Source: Desmonostoc vinosum HA7617-LM4 (lineage in GTDB: Bacteria > Cyanobacteriota > Cyanobacteriia > Cyanobacteriales > Nostocaceae). Taken from it: DNA of 64,000 nt. The position numbers were made by a program, and so were the translations under genes. Location: contig JAHHHC010000005.1 in NCBI GenBank assembly GCA_019359515.1, forward strand, positions 230,531-294,530, in the 5' to 3' direction. The notes under the pieces are model-generated. The model was not told where the DNA came from. It did not search any database and saw only the letters and a list, made by a program, of their open reading frames with translations. This document shows positions 53,055 through 63,339 of the stretch, one piece after another. The number at the start of each line of letters is the position of its first letter. Position 1 is the stretch's first letter.

Positions 53055-53266
53055 AGGGTTATAGTTTTTACAAAAACTTCAGTAGTTCTGTCTAGTACAG
53101 GACTATTTTTTTGCTAAAAAAGCAATCCTGCTGGGGACGCGGGGACGCAAAGAAGCAAACAGAGATATACCACCCCATTCCCCATTCCCTGTGGGTTGAG
53201 CGTTCGCGCAGCGTCTCCGACAGGAGAAGTCGAAACCCACTGCTCATTCCCAATGACTAATGACCA

Positions 53267-53893
53267 ATGACCAATGACCTCTCAAACCAATTATGGACAG
53301 CAAATCAAGATTTAGCACAAGCTTGCTTAGAGCATCCTTTTGTGCAAGGAATTGCTAATGGTAGCCTTGAGCGGTGGAAATTTGCTTACTATGTAGGGCA
53401 AGATGCTTTTTTCTTGCAAGCTTTTGCTCGTGCTTATAGTCTTGCTGCGGCAAAAGCACCAGACTGGATAGGATTTACTATATTTCACAATCTAGTTGGT
53501 GGTGTTGTAGAAGAACTGCGACTACATGAAAGCTATGCTGCCCAATGGGGAGTTAACTTACACTCTGTAGAACCTGGTGCAGCTACCCGTCGCTATACTG
53601 ACTTTTTGTTGGCTACTGCTTGGAGTGGCGATGTTGGTATAACTGCTGCGGCCATGTCTCCTTGTATGCGTCTTTATGCTTTTTTAGGAAAACAGTTGGC
53701 TGATGGGGGAATTCCCAATCATCAGTATACCGATTGGATTCGTACTTACAGTAGCGCAGATTTTCAACCATTAGCACAACAATTAGAAAATTTGGTTGAT
53801 AATTATGCTGCTGCCAACGCTTTGATTTACTCTACTTACCGTTATGCAATGCTGTGTGAGCAAGATTTTTTTCAAGCTGCCTGGATGGTTTAG
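53267..53893 (+). CDS. tenA: TenA-family thiaminase II-like protein
   Basis: The 208-residue all-helical protein matches TenA: HPFVQGIANGSLERWKFAYY, VGQDAFFLQAFARAYSLAAA, HNLVGGVVEELRLHE and ATAWSGDVGITAAAMSPC, where family members hold the active-site Cys. TenA salvages thiamine pyrimidine breakdown products. No thi genes or TPP riboswitch are next to it. The ATG lies in a run of ATGACCA repeats, giving several possible starts a few bases apart; the one chosen yields the full domain. Confidence 0.85.
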   Translation: MTNDLSNQLWTANQDLAQACLEHPFVQGIANGSLERWKFAYYVGQDAFFLQAFARAYSLAAAKAPDWIGFTIFHNLVGGVVEELRLHESYAAQWGVNLHSVEPGAATRRYTDFLLATAWSGDVGITAAAMSPCMRLYAFLGKQLADGGIPNHQYTDWIRTYSSADFQPLAQQLENLVDNYAAANALIYSTYRYAMLCEQDFFQAAWMV

Positions 53894-54025
53894 CAGTCTA
53901 TGAGATGCAAAATTGCCAACGCTATGATTAAAGTAACCAGAAATCTCAAACTCTTTATTCTCTCTGCGCCTCTGCGCCTCTGCGTGAAATAAATCATCCC
54001 GCAATTATGCAACGCCGAAATAATT

Positions 54026-55192
54026 ATGTCTACTCGTCCTATTTATCTCGATTGTCACGCCACTACACCTGTGGATGAACGGGTAATGGCCGCTATGATG
54101 CCTTATTTTACAGAATACTTTGGCAATCCATCTAGCATTAATCATATTTATGGTTGGGAGGCAGAAGCTGCTGTTAAACAGACGCGAGAAATATTAGCAG
54201 CAGCAATTAATGCTACTCCTGAAGAGATTGTATTTACCAGCGGTGCAACTGAAGCTAATAATTTAGCTATTAAAGGTGTCGCAGAGGCTTACTTTCAAAA
54301 AGGTCAGCATATTATGACTGTGGCTACTGAACATAGCGCAGTTATTGACCCTTGTAAATATCTCCAAACACTCGGTTTTGAAGTTACTTTTCTCCCAGTC
54401 AATCAAGATGGACTAATTGATTTAGCAAAATTAGCAACAGCCTTTCGTCCCGAAACGATTTTGGTGTCGGTAATGGCGGCAAATAATGAAATTGGTGTGT
54501 TACAGCCGTTGACAGAAATTGGCCAAATGTGCCGCGATCGCAATATCATTTTTCATACAGATGCAGCTCAAGCGCTTGGTAAAATCCCCCTTGATGTCCA
54601 AGCAATGAAAATTGATTTGATGTCATTAACTGCACACAAATTATATGGCCCGAAAGGCATCGGTGCGCTATACGTCCGCCGGCGCAACCCCAGAGTACAA
54701 CTCGCACCTCAGCAACATGGTGGTGGACACGAGCGGGGGATGCGTTCTGGTACATTGTATACACCGCAAATTGTCGGCTTTGGCAAAGCCACAGAAATCG
54801 CTCTAGCAGAACAAGCCACAGAAACCCAACGCCTCACCGAATTACGGCATAGTTTGTGGCAAAAGCTTTCACAACTACCGGGGATACATCTCAACGGACA
54901 TCCCACCCAACGCCTAGCAGGAAACTTAAATATTAGTGTTGAGGCGGTAGATGGGGCTGCACTGTTGCTAGGATTGCAACCAGTAATGGCAGTATCTTCT
55001 GGGTCTGCCTGTTCGTCAACAACTACTGCACCCTCTCATGTTCTCACAGCATTGGGACACACCGAACAACTAGCCTACGCCTCAGTGCGATTTGGCATAG
55101 GACGGTTTAACACCCAAGCAGAGATCGATACTGTAGCACAACATGCGATCGCAACTATTCAAAGTCTACGTAAACAAGCGACTTTGGTGTAG
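54026..55192 (+). CDS. cysteine desulfurase (NifS/IscS family)
   Basis: The 388-residue PLP enzyme takes sulfur from cysteine for Fe-S clusters and tRNA thiolation. The PLP lysine lies in SLTAHKLYGPKGIGALYV, the cofactor-stacking His in TEHSAV and the persulfide Cys in SSGSACSSTT. It resembles IscS/NifS class I enzymes. No nifU or isc genes are nearby, so a general rather than nitrogenase-specific role is likely. Located 130 bases after tenA on the same strand. Confidence 0.92.
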   Translation: MSTRPIYLDCHATTPVDERVMAAMMPYFTEYFGNPSSINHIYGWEAEAAVKQTREILAAAINATPEEIVFTSGATEANNLAIKGVAEAYFQKGQHIMTVATEHSAVIDPCKYLQTLGFEVTFLPVNQDGLIDLAKLATAFRPETILVSVMAANNEIGVLQPLTEIGQMCRDRNIIFHTDAAQALGKIPLDVQAMKIDLMSLTAHKLYGPKGIGALYVRRRNPRVQLAPQQHGGGHERGMRSGTLYTPQIVGFGKATEIALAEQATETQRLTELRHSLWQKLSQLPGIHLNGHPTQRLAGNLNISVEAVDGAALLLGLQPVMAVSSGSACSSTTTAPSHVLTALGHTEQLAYASVRFGIGRFNTQAEIDTVAQHAIATIQSLRKQATLV

Positions 55193-55309
55193 GGAATCGA
55201 GAACTCAGGGCCCCACTCCCTCCGGGAGCGGGGATTAGGGGTAATGGGAATTGGGGACTGGTGTATATCTCTGTTTGCTTGTTTGCGTCCCCCTCATCCC
55301 CCTCATCCC

Positions 55310-56344
55310 TCAATAAGGATCTGAGCTAAATCGTCCCCTTTTCACGCTTCTGAGGTAATATCCTGATGTTGGGATGTTTCTGAGGTTAAATGTATCGCCT
55401 CTGGGAACTCTCCAAATTTTGTAGTCATAAAAGCTCAAAGGTGTTCGGGGTTTGCATTCTTCTGGTGGATGATCTCCTAGTACAAAATATGCTGCACCTC
55501 TGCCGATGACTTTTGCCAGACCATTTTTATCGATAACAACAGATGTCTCCTCACTAACGGCTATTCCTAAAGCACTGCGCGATACACCATCCTGAATTTG
55601 ACGAGCAATAAAAGCCATAATTCGACCCATTCTTTTGCGTCTGTCGAAGTGTGTATCAACTATGGTTCCTTTCAAATAGCTCCAGTGAAAAAAGTTGTAG
55701 GTAAAGGTAATATTCTGATAAGGATCTTCAAGCGCGTCTTTTGTCTCAATACTCTCTTCACAAGCGCAAGAATCATAAATGAACTCACTTTGAATCATTG
55801 CACCTGCACTAGTGCCACCAACACCACCACCTCTGGCGTAAACTGATTTGACAGCAGCCTCTAGAGCAGTGTTTTTCCAATTACGGATATATTGACATTG
55901 GTCGCCGCCAGCAAAGAAAATTACCTCAGCGTTTTTCACTTTTTCAATGATCGCTGCTCTGTTTGCGTCTTGTCTATTGCTAATGACAAGAGTTTGGACT
56001 GAATTGACGCCTCTCATCCTGGAAATTAGCCGATTGTACTCGTCATCTCCATAAGCGCGAATGACCACAACATCTATTTTGGTGGCACAGTCAGTGCATC
56101 CTCTAACTTGATTAATCATCCACTGAATAGCGTCATCTATATCGGGGCCACCCCCACCTAAGCTGAGAACCGGCCCGCCTAAAGCAGGGCGGACAATGAC
56201 GGTATTGTCCTGGAAGTAGCCTTTCAGGTATGCTGTAAGACGGGATATGAATAAACTTCCCATCCTAAACAAATAAGTTACTGCATTCTGCAAGCGTTGT
56301 ACTATGTTTGGGGATGCCTTTGTCATGCTAGCCTTTGAAAGCAA
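55310..56344 (-). CDS. peptidase S51, cyanophycinase-like
   Basis: The 344-residue protein has the S51 pattern: FFAGGDQCQYIRNW and GGTSAGAM with nucleophile Ser179, as in cyanophycinase, which cleaves the nitrogen reserve cyanophycin to beta-Asp-Arg. Its N-terminal ~55 residues, including a weakly hydrophobic helix (about 25-40), are extra compared with the standard enzyme, and no cphA gene is adjacent. Classical cyanophycinase is ~270-290 residues, so this is probably a paralogue with possibly another substrate. Confidence 0.8.
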   Translation of the reverse strand: MLSKASMTKASPNIVQRLQNAVTYLFRMGSLFISRLTAYLKGYFQDNTVIVRPALGGPVLSLGGGGPDIDDAIQWMINQVRGCTDCATKIDVVVIRAYGDDEYNRLISRMRGVNSVQTLVISNRQDANRAAIIEKVKNAEVIFFAGGDQCQYIRNWKNTALEAAVKSVYARGGGVGGTSAGAMIQSEFIYDSCACEESIETKDALEDPYQNITFTYNFFHWSYLKGTIVDTHFDRRKRMGRIMAFIARQIQDGVSRSALGIAVSEETSVVIDKNGLAKVIGRGAAYFVLGDHPPEECKPRTPLSFYDYKIWRVPRGDTFNLRNIPTSGYYLRSVKRGRFSSDPY

Positions 56345-56645
56345 ACTGCAATTATTGCTAACTCTCTCATCACAAAGCCGAAATTCCCAGCGTACAGGGC
56401 TTGTACTGTTTTTTAACGCAAAATAACGCAGAGTAATAATTGATTCTCTGCACTAATCTGCAAAAACCTCAATATTACTCAGTAATCCGCTGTGATTTTT
56501 GAAATTGCTTGCGTGGGTTGGGAGTAGGGAGTGCAGAAAAAGCCTTTTCGATTGGTAGACTGAAGTGCTGACTACGAACGTAGCTAAAAAGTGGCGATCG
56601 CATTTCTACTATATTAGTATTAGGCTGATTAATCAAAAGCGGACT

Positions 56646-57572
56646 GTGACCACTACAATACACTGGCGGGAGCGAGTTGGTAATCAACGAGATTGGGTTT
56701 GGCGTGGCTGGCAAATTCGCTACACCTATATCCGTCCTGCTCAAAATTACGACAAGACAACACCCCTAATTTTGCTACATGGCTTTGGCGCTTCTATTGG
56801 TCATTGGCGGCATAACTTAGAGGTTTTAGGTGAGTATCACACAGTCTATGCTCTAGATATGTTGGGTTTTGGTGCCTCTGAAAAAGCCCCAGCTAATTAC
56901 AGCATCGAACTTTGGGTAGAACAGGTTTACGACTTTTGGAGAACATTTATCCGTAAACCAGTAGTTTTAGTGGGTAATTCCAATGGTTCATTGATTTCTC
57001 TGGCTGCTGCTGCTGCTCATCCCGACATGGTACAAGGTATAGTGATGATGAGTTTACCAGACCCGTCATTAGAGCAAGAAGCAATTCCGCCAATTCTGCG
57101 ACCAGTCGTTAGAGCGATTAAAAATATTGTTGCCTCTCCGTTGATATTGAAACCTGTGTTTCATCTAGTCCGCCGTCCAGGTGTAGTACGCCGTTGGGCA
57201 AGTCTTGCTTACGCCAACCCAGAGGCTATTACCGATGAACTAATCGAAATTTTAGCTGGCCCTCCCCAAGACCGGGGTTCTGCTAGGGCTTTCAGTGCTT
57301 TATTTAAAGCCGCAATTGGCATGAGCTTTAGCCCTAGTGTCAAGTTAATGTTACCAACCTTAACAATTCCCATGCTTTTGATTTGGGGGCAAAAAGATCG
57401 GTTTGTTCCCCCAGTGCTTGCTAGTCAATTTATTCAATACAACGAGAAACTAGAACTACTCAATTTAGATGATGTGGGGCATTGTCCTCATGACGAATGT
57501 CCAGAAAAAGTTAACCAAGCCATTTTAGAACGAATTGAGAAATGGATTGGCGATCGCATCACCGAAAATTAA
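56646..57572 (+). CDS. alpha/beta hydrolase
   Basis: The 308-residue protein has the alpha/beta-hydrolase core: oxyanion segment LLHGFGASIGHWRHN, nucleophile elbow GNSNGSL with the catalytic Ser, Asp in WGQKDRFVPP and His in DVGHCPHDECP. The substrate is unknown; relatives in cyanobacteria are annotated only as hydrolases. I prefer the GTG at 56646 (VTTTIHWRERVGNQ), which matches the usual N-terminus, over the GTG at 56565 that adds 27 unconserved residues. Confidence 0.85.
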   Translation: MTTTIHWRERVGNQRDWVWRGWQIRYTYIRPAQNYDKTTPLILLHGFGASIGHWRHNLEVLGEYHTVYALDMLGFGASEKAPANYSIELWVEQVYDFWRTFIRKPVVLVGNSNGSLISLAAAAAHPDMVQGIVMMSLPDPSLEQEAIPPILRPVVRAIKNIVASPLILKPVFHLVRRPGVVRRWASLAYANPEAITDELIEILAGPPQDRGSARAFSALFKAAIGMSFSPSVKLMLPTLTIPMLLIWGQKDRFVPPVLASQFIQYNEKLELLNLDDVGHCPHDECPEKVNQAILERIEKWIGDRITEN

Positions 57573-57877
57573 ATCAGTTATCAGTTTTGGGCGAATAGAA
57601 TTCGCTACTACACAAGCGAAGTCCGCCTGCGCGGACTAACCAAAAATTAGGTCTTTCAAACCCACGGAGGTGGGTTTTGTCTGTGTAGCCAAGCCAGTGC
57701 GTTGGGGAAACACTGCGTTGCGCGGGTTCCCAAGGCACTCCGTTGGGCGGCTTTGCCGACTTGAAGGAAGTGCCGTCGCGTTGAAGCAAGTGTTGTCGGC
57801 TTTGCCGACTTGTAGACGCCCGGAGGGCGGCTTCCCACAGGGTAGCAACTGGCGCGCGATTTCCAATCGCTTTACTA
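57573..57877. repeat. palindromic repeat cluster between hydrolase and BON genes
   Basis: CCCAC/GTGGG (57661-57674), two copies of CGGCTTTGCCGAC (near 57748 and 57797, the second a perfect GTCGGC/GCCGAC stem) and several GC-rich palindromes fill this region. The kind of sequence matches the insertions in tnpB and the ChlH-like gene. No real gene is seen. Confidence 0.8.
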
Positions 57878-58243
57878 CTAGCCAATCGAAGCTTGGCTAG
57901 TATCAACATCTGTAGTGCCGTTCACCGAACGTGCCACAGAAACCATTCTATCGAGAATTTCTTGGCTAGGAACCTTGCCTTTTAATACCACAGTGCTGCT
58001 AGTTTGAGCAACCCACAGAGTTTCAACATCAGTAAGTTGGGAATCTTGATCAAATGCCAATGCTACCCGCTTTGCCAATCCACTTTGATCATATTCTCCG
58101 TTTAATCCTACACGCTCTGGAGGTATGGATTGAGTAGTGGTGGCTGCACTAGTGCTAACAGCTTGTGGAACGTCCTGTGGAGTAGGATTTACTTCTGCGT
58201 TTTGGGGTTTTTCCATCCCAAAGAGTCTTTTTAACCAACTCAT
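57878..58243 (-). CDS. BON-domain protein
   Basis: The 121-residue protein has a short N-terminus (MSWLKRLFGMEK), a Pro/Thr/Ala-rich linker and a C-terminal BON domain (about 50-115; LAKRVALAFDQDSQL, VVLKGKVPSQEILDRMVSVA). BON domains bind phospholipid or act as small adaptor modules. No signal peptide is evident. Function unknown. Its stop codon lies next to the palindromic repeat cluster. Confidence 0.82.
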   Translation of the reverse strand: MSWLKRLFGMEKPQNAEVNPTPQDVPQAVSTSAATTTQSIPPERVGLNGEYDQSGLAKRVALAFDQDSQLTDVETLWVAQTSSTVVLKGKVPSQEILDRMVSVARSVNGTTDVDTSQASIG

Positions 58244-58511
58244 AAAAATTTTTCTCCAAAATAAAAGGGCTTATTCCTTTGAGTATAAAAGCTTAGTGAC
58301 AATGCAGCATCTGCCTATGAAAAGATATGTACTTTGATAGATTAATGCTTACAGGATGATTTCTGGACAATTTTTCTTTAGGATTGCAACGAGTGCAACC
58401 ATTGAGTTTAAAATAGAAAATCTGACTTAAAATTAGTGCGGCAGTAAGTCTAGCGCAGCCGTTAGTTGAGTTTGCGTTCCTCGAATACTGCTTAACGCCT
58501 CTATTGGCAAG

Positions 58512-59036
58512 ATGAAACACACATTATCAGTTCTAGTAGAAGATGAAGCGGGTGTTCTCTCCCGTATTTCTAGTTTATTTGCCCGTCGTGGTTTTAATAT
58601 TGAGAGCCTCGCTGTTGGGCCAGCCGAGCAGGGAGGAGTTTCTCGAATTACGATGGTTGTACCTGGTGACGATCGCATTATTGAGCAACTCACCAAGCAA
58701 TTATATAAGTTAGTTAACGTTCTCAAAGTACAAGATATTACCGAGACTCCTTGTGTAGAGAGAGAATTAATGCTTTTGAAGGTGAATGCTACTAGTAGTA
58801 ATCGCTCAGAAGTAATCGAATTGTCTCAAATTTTTCGGGCGCGAGTCGTTGATGTCGCGGAAGATTCTCTCACTTTAGAAGTTGTAGGAGATCCAGGTAA
58901 AATGGTAGCGATCGTGCAAGTGCTGCAAAAATTTGGTTTAAGGGAAATTGCCCGCACTGGCAAAATCGCCTTAACCCGTGAATCAGGCGTGAATACTGAG
59001 TTACTCAAATCTTTGAAAGTAGGGAGTAGGGAGTAG
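58512..59036 (+). CDS. ilvH: acetolactate synthase small (regulatory) subunit
   Basis: The 174-residue protein has an N-terminal ACT domain ([20 protein letters not shown]) and the ALS_ss_C domain, and senses valine for acetolactate synthase (IlvB) in branched-chain amino-acid synthesis. Length and motifs are normal except for the end: the last four residues before the stop (Gly-Ser-Arg-Glu) and the TAG itself come from GGGAGTA repeats, so the original stop was replaced. Stand-alone ilvH without ilvB is common in cyanobacteria. Confidence 0.94.
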   Translation: MKHTLSVLVEDEAGVLSRISSLFARRGFNIESLAVGPAEQGGVSRITMVVPGDDRIIEQLTKQLYKLVNVLKVQDITETPCVERELMLLKVNATSSNRSEVIELSQIFRARVVDVAEDSLTLEVVGDPGKMVAIVQVLQKFGLREIARTGKIALTRESGVNTELLKSLKVGSRE

Positions 59037-59052
59037 GGAGTAGGGAGTAGGG
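59022..59052. repeat. GGGAGTA heptamer tract overlapping ilvH stop
   Basis: Four perfect GGGAGTA units plus GGG. The first units are translated as the end of IlvH; the second provides its TAG. Confidence 0.9.
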
Positions 59053-59128
59053 AAAGAAGAATTGGGAATGGGGAATTTTCATTGGTTATTCTCCGCGTCC
59101 CCGCGTCCCCCTCATCCCCCTGCCTCTA

Positions 59129-61009
59129 CTAAGTTTCTAACATTTGCAAATTATGCAAGGTAGCATAAAGTCCACCTTGTTGTAGTAGTTCTTCGTGGCT
59201 TCCTTGTTCGATTAATTCTCCCCGCTTGAGAACAAAAATTCTGTCTACGTTGCGAATTGTAGACAGACGGTGAGCGATAATAATAGCGGTACGTCTAGCT
59301 AAAAGCTGACCTAATGCCTGTTGAACTAATGCCTCTGTTCCCACATCTAGGCTAGCGGTGGCCTCATCTAAAACCAAAACTTGAGGATCGCGAATAGCAG
59401 CACGGGCAAAGGCTAAAAGTTGCTTTTGACCACTCGAAATATTTGTACCCCGTTGTCTGAGTTGAGTGTTGTAACCTTGGGGTAATTCTTCAATAAACTG
59501 AGCAACATTAGTTTTCTCTGCGGCTTCTTGAATTTCTTCAAAAGTATAGCTATCCCCTAAAGTAATGTTACTTTTAACATCGCCAGCAAACAAAAAGCCT
59601 TCTTGTAAAATTACAGCTAAATAACGTCGCAGTTCTGCTTGTGGTAGTTCGCGGATATCCACACCATCTACAAGAATGCGCCCTTGGGTGGGTTCGTAGA
59701 GGCGACACAAAAGACGAATGATGGAACTTTTACCCGCACCTGTCGGCCCGACTAATGCGACTTTTTCACCAGGACGAATGATGAAATCTAGGTCTTTAAT
59801 GACATAATCATCGTCTTTGTAGGCAAACCAAACGTGATCAAAGCGGATTTCTCCTAATTCCGGGGCCGCATTTAAATCTGGAGATTCTAACTCTGCCAGG
59901 ATCTCATCTATGTAGCCGAATTTAGCATCAAATATCGAAAAACGAGTATTGGCGCGATCGCGTATTTCTATCGGTTCATCTAAAATATCGCTAACTCGTT
60001 CAATAGCAGTAAACCCAGCTTGAATGACGGTAAATTTTTCGGCAAACTCCCGCAAGGGGTCGAATAATCGCTGAGCATACAAAATAAATGCTGATAAAAT
60101 TCCAAAAGTCAGATTTTTACCTAACAGCAACCATCCACCCATTCCCAAAACCGCTGCGATCGCAATCAAGCCAATCCATTCTAAGGTTGCTGAAACAGCT
60201 GAATCATAAAAAATTGTCCTATCTACCTCTTTGATATAGCGGTTATTGGTATTACGAAACAATTCTGCATTAAATTTTTCTCGCCGGAATAATTGTACAA
60301 CATTGATACCAACAATGTTTTCTTGGATCTGGGAGTTTAAGGCAGAAAGTTCTTCCCGTGCTTTGTAATTTGCTTTGCGATACTCTTGTTGGAAGTAAAT
60401 TATTACCCATGTAACTGGTAAAAGCATCACCAGCAATAAACAGGCAAGTTGCCACTGGATAGAAAACATCAAACCGATAATCACCAGCATGTAAAACAAA
60501 TCGGATACAATGCCAATTGCGCCAGTGGAAAACACATCTCCTAAGACTTCCACATCGCTAGTGAGTCTGGTAATTAATTTACCTACAGGCGTTCTGTCAA
60601 AAAAACGTACTGCTAGAGATGTCACATGACCAAACAAATCTTGGCGAATTGCTGCGGTGACTTGTTGGCCTAGCTTTTGCACTAAATAACCCTGAAACCC
60701 TACTAGTATCAAACGTACCGTAATTGTGATCAATAATAATATTTCTAGGATTTGTAACCCTTGCCACAAAGGACGATTCCTTAGAAACTCATAGGTACTG
60801 GATTCATTACGGATTAATGATATAACCTGTCCAATCAACAGTGGTGGTAAAGCATTAGCTATAGCGATTGGCACTAATAAAACCATTGACAGCGCCAACA
60901 GTTTGCCACTACGACGACCGTAAGGTACTAGACGCAAAAATAACCGCCAGTCATTGTCACGCCGACGGTGTTGAGTGTAAGATTTTTTCAGAGATTGATA
61001 GATGCTCAT
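59129..61009 (-). CDS. ABC exporter half-transporter (MsbA/multidrug type)
   Basis: The 626-residue protein joins a six-helix ABC membrane domain to an ATPase with Walker A GPTGAGKSS, signature SSGQKQ (a slight variant of LSGGQ), Walker B VLVLDEAT and H-loop AHRLST. It acts as a homo- or heterodimer exporting lipids or drugs. I start at the ATG at 61009 (MSIYQSLKKSY), which gives the normal N-terminus; a longer frame to 61165 adds unconserved sequence. Confidence 0.9.
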   Translation of the reverse strand: MSIYQSLKKSYTQHRRRDNDWRLFLRLVPYGRRSGKLLALSMVLLVPIAIANALPPLLIGQVISLIRNESSTYEFLRNRPLWQGLQILEILLLITITVRLILVGFQGYLVQKLGQQVTAAIRQDLFGHVTSLAVRFFDRTPVGKLITRLTSDVEVLGDVFSTGAIGIVSDLFYMLVIIGLMFSIQWQLACLLLVMLLPVTWVIIYFQQEYRKANYKAREELSALNSQIQENIVGINVVQLFRREKFNAELFRNTNNRYIKEVDRTIFYDSAVSATLEWIGLIAIAAVLGMGGWLLLGKNLTFGILSAFILYAQRLFDPLREFAEKFTVIQAGFTAIERVSDILDEPIEIRDRANTRFSIFDAKFGYIDEILAELESPDLNAAPELGEIRFDHVWFAYKDDDYVIKDLDFIIRPGEKVALVGPTGAGKSSIIRLLCRLYEPTQGRILVDGVDIRELPQAELRRYLAVILQEGFLFAGDVKSNITLGDSYTFEEIQEAAEKTNVAQFIEELPQGYNTQLRQRGTNISSGQKQLLAFARAAIRDPQVLVLDEATASLDVGTEALVQQALGQLLARRTAIIIAHRLSTIRNVDRIFVLKRGELIEQGSHEELLQQGGLYATLHNLQMLET

Positions 61010-61228
61010 AGTTAAGAGCATTATATTATTAATTTTTTCGATGGGAATAACACGCTTTTTTAAAGTAGCGTTTATGTTCCTTCTCTGATACCATGCCTGA
61101 GACAGAAACCGCAAGAGTGCGAGTAAAAGGGAACAGGAAACAGGGGAGAAATAACAAACACTCACTCATCACTCCCAATCTCCAGTCCCCAGTCCCACCG
61201 GGAGCGGGGGCCCCGAGTTCCCCAATCC

Positions 61229-63085
61229 CTACTCAGTCACAGATTGCATCTGCTTGAGAAAACTGTGCAGTTTTTCGCCTTCAATCACTTCTGTTTCCAA
61301 AAGTTGAGTGGCGATCGCTTCTAGCAATTCTCGATTCTGTTTGAGAATCTCTAAAGCTTGGGCGTGGGCTGTTTCCACAATTTCCTTGACTTCGCTATCA
61401 ATGGCTTTGGCTGTGTCTTCACTCACCATCCGGCGGGGATTGGGCGCACCGTTGCCTAAAAACATTGCTTGCTGACCTTGCTGATAAGCCAATGGCCCCA
61501 AAACTTTGCTCATCCCATAGGTTGTTACCATTCTCTCAGCTAAATCGGTTGCTCGTTGCAAATCATTAGAGGCCCCAGTAGTAATACTGCCAAAGACGAT
61601 TTCTTCAGCCGAACGTCCTCCCAACAAGGTAGCAATTTGACCCCGCAATTCTGCCTCATTCATCAAAAAGCGGTCTTCGGTTGGTAACTGCAAAGTATAA
61701 CCTAATGCTGCCATACCACGGGGAATTATGGAGATTTTTTCCACGCGATCGCTACCTGGCATCGATGCCCCAACCATTGCATGACCAACTTCATGATAAG
61801 CAACAATCTTTTTCTCAGTATCGCTTAATACTCTGCTCTTTTTCTCTAAACCTGCGACTATCCGCTCAATAGCTTCGGCAAAGTCAGCTTGGGCGATGGT
61901 TTGACGTTGATTACGAGCTGCTAATAATGCAGCTTCATTCACCAAGTTGGCTAAATCTGCACCAGCAAAACCGGGAGTACGAGTGGCGATCGCTTTTAAG
62001 TTTACATCTTCGCCTAGTTTGACCTTTTGAGAGTGAATCTTGAGAATTGCTTCACGACCAGATAAATCGGGACGATCTACCAACACTTGACGGTCAAAGC
62101 GACCTGGACGCAACAAGGCAGGGTCAAGGGTTTCCGGCCGGTTGGTGGCTGCTAAGACAATCACCGTCGCATCTCCAGCCGCAAAACCATCCATCTCGGT
62201 CAATAACTGATTGAGAGTTTGTTCGCGTTCATCATTACCACCGTAGAAGCCATTGCTACTACGAGATTTACCAATCGCATCCAATTCATCGATGAACACA
62301 ATACAGGGAGCCTGCTTTTTCGCCTGCTCAAACAAGTCGCGCACTCTCGAAGAACCCACACCAACAAACAGTTCTACAAATTCAGAACCAGAGATACTAA
62401 AGAATGGCACTCCAGCTTCCCCAGCTACGGCTTTAGCCAAAAGTGTTTTACCCGTACCTGGAGGGCCCACCAATAGCACACCTTTAGGAATCCTCGCTCC
62501 AATTTGCGTAAAGCGTGATGGAGTCTTAAGAAAATCTACGATTTCTACTAACTCGGTCTTAGCCTCTTCTACCCCAGCCACATCTGCAAAGGTAATTTTT
62601 GCTGATTCGCCTTCAACATAAACTTTAGCTTTACTCTTGCCAATCGAGAGAACACCTTGTTGACCACCGCCACGAGCGATAAAGAATTGCCAGATAGCGA
62701 TAAAAATCAGTGGTGGGACAATCCAACCCAGCACAGTTGTAAACCAACTATTTTTGGGTGGAGGCGTAGCAGCAAACTCTACTCCTTTTGACTCCAGCAG
62801 TTTAGGCAACTCTAAATCAAAGATTGGCGTAGTTATAAATATTGGGCCAGGATCACCACTCTCGGTTTTTAATTGATAACGGATCTGGTTTTGACCAACA
62901 GAAACGCGGCTAACTTCCCCTTCCTGCACCTGATGAATAAACAAGCTATAAGGAACCCCAGCAGGCCCCGAAGCAAATAAGCTAGGCAAAAACAGATTTA
63001 AGAGCAGGAATAATCCTGATACCGCTAGCAATATGTTAGCAATCAGCCGAGAACGGGGTGGTTTAGGCTGTTCTTTTATTGTCAT
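61229..63085 (-). CDS. ftsH: ATP-dependent zinc metalloprotease FtsH
   Basis: The 618-residue membrane protease has two membrane helices (about 14-37 and 104-130), an AAA module with Walker A GPPGTGKT, Walker B FIDELDAIG and the second region of homology NRPETLDPALLRPGRFD, and the zinc-protease motif HEVGH. Several FtsH paralogues exist in cyanobacteria, some for photosystem II repair; which one this is cannot be decided by eye. The ATG at 63085 (MTIKEQPKPP) is preferred to a TTG four codons earlier. Confidence 0.95.
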   Translation of the reverse strand: MTIKEQPKPPRSRLIANILLAVSGLFLLLNLFLPSLFASGPAGVPYSLFIHQVQEGEVSRVSVGQNQIRYQLKTESGDPGPIFITTPIFDLELPKLLESKGVEFAATPPPKNSWFTTVLGWIVPPLIFIAIWQFFIARGGGQQGVLSIGKSKAKVYVEGESAKITFADVAGVEEAKTELVEIVDFLKTPSRFTQIGARIPKGVLLVGPPGTGKTLLAKAVAGEAGVPFFSISGSEFVELFVGVGSSRVRDLFEQAKKQAPCIVFIDELDAIGKSRSSNGFYGGNDEREQTLNQLLTEMDGFAAGDATVIVLAATNRPETLDPALLRPGRFDRQVLVDRPDLSGREAILKIHSQKVKLGEDVNLKAIATRTPGFAGADLANLVNEAALLAARNQRQTIAQADFAEAIERIVAGLEKKSRVLSDTEKKIVAYHEVGHAMVGASMPGSDRVEKISIIPRGMAALGYTLQLPTEDRFLMNEAELRGQIATLLGGRSAEEIVFGSITTGASNDLQRATDLAERMVTTYGMSKVLGPLAYQQGQQAMFLGNGAPNPRRMVSEDTAKAIDSEVKEIVETAHAQALEILKQNRELLEAIATQLLETEVIEGEKLHSFLKQMQSVTE

Positions 63086-63153
63086 GTGTGTTACCAATCC
63101 TTGGAGTTAAAACTGTAGAAAACTTCGCTCATTAAGCAGCACTGAGCAGTGTG

Positions 63154-63339
63154 CTATATCGCTTCTAGCCAATCAAAAATTTGAGCTAACTGATCTAGCG
63201 TTACCAGCCCATACTGCCAGAGTGTCATGGCGATGAAGTTGGGGGTTTGTTCACAACGTCGTAAGGCGAAGGAAATTGCACCATCAGAAACACCTAACTC
63301 TTGTTGTAGAAAATTAATTAATTGCTTGGTAGCTTTCAT
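63154..63339 (-). CDS. DUF2949 small cyanobacterial protein
   Basis: The 61-residue helical protein (LINFLQQELGVSDGAISFAL, LWQYGLVTLDQLAQIFDWL) matches DUF2949, a short family seen in cyanobacteria with unknown function. It lies about 70 bases upstream of ftsH on the same strand and might be cotranscribed with it. Confidence 0.85.
   Translation of the reverse strand: MKATKQLINFLQQELGVSDGAISFALRRCEQTPNFIAMTLWQYGLVTLDQLAQIFDWLEAI

Noticed and set aside
53095..53266. Possible riboswitch upstream of tenA
   Set aside because: The stretch is STRR and palindromic repeat filler; no TPP-box sequence elements were seen.
57574..57909. Overlapping minus-strand ORFs near 57.7 kb
   Set aside because: They translate the palindromic repeat cluster in several frames; no domain is seen.
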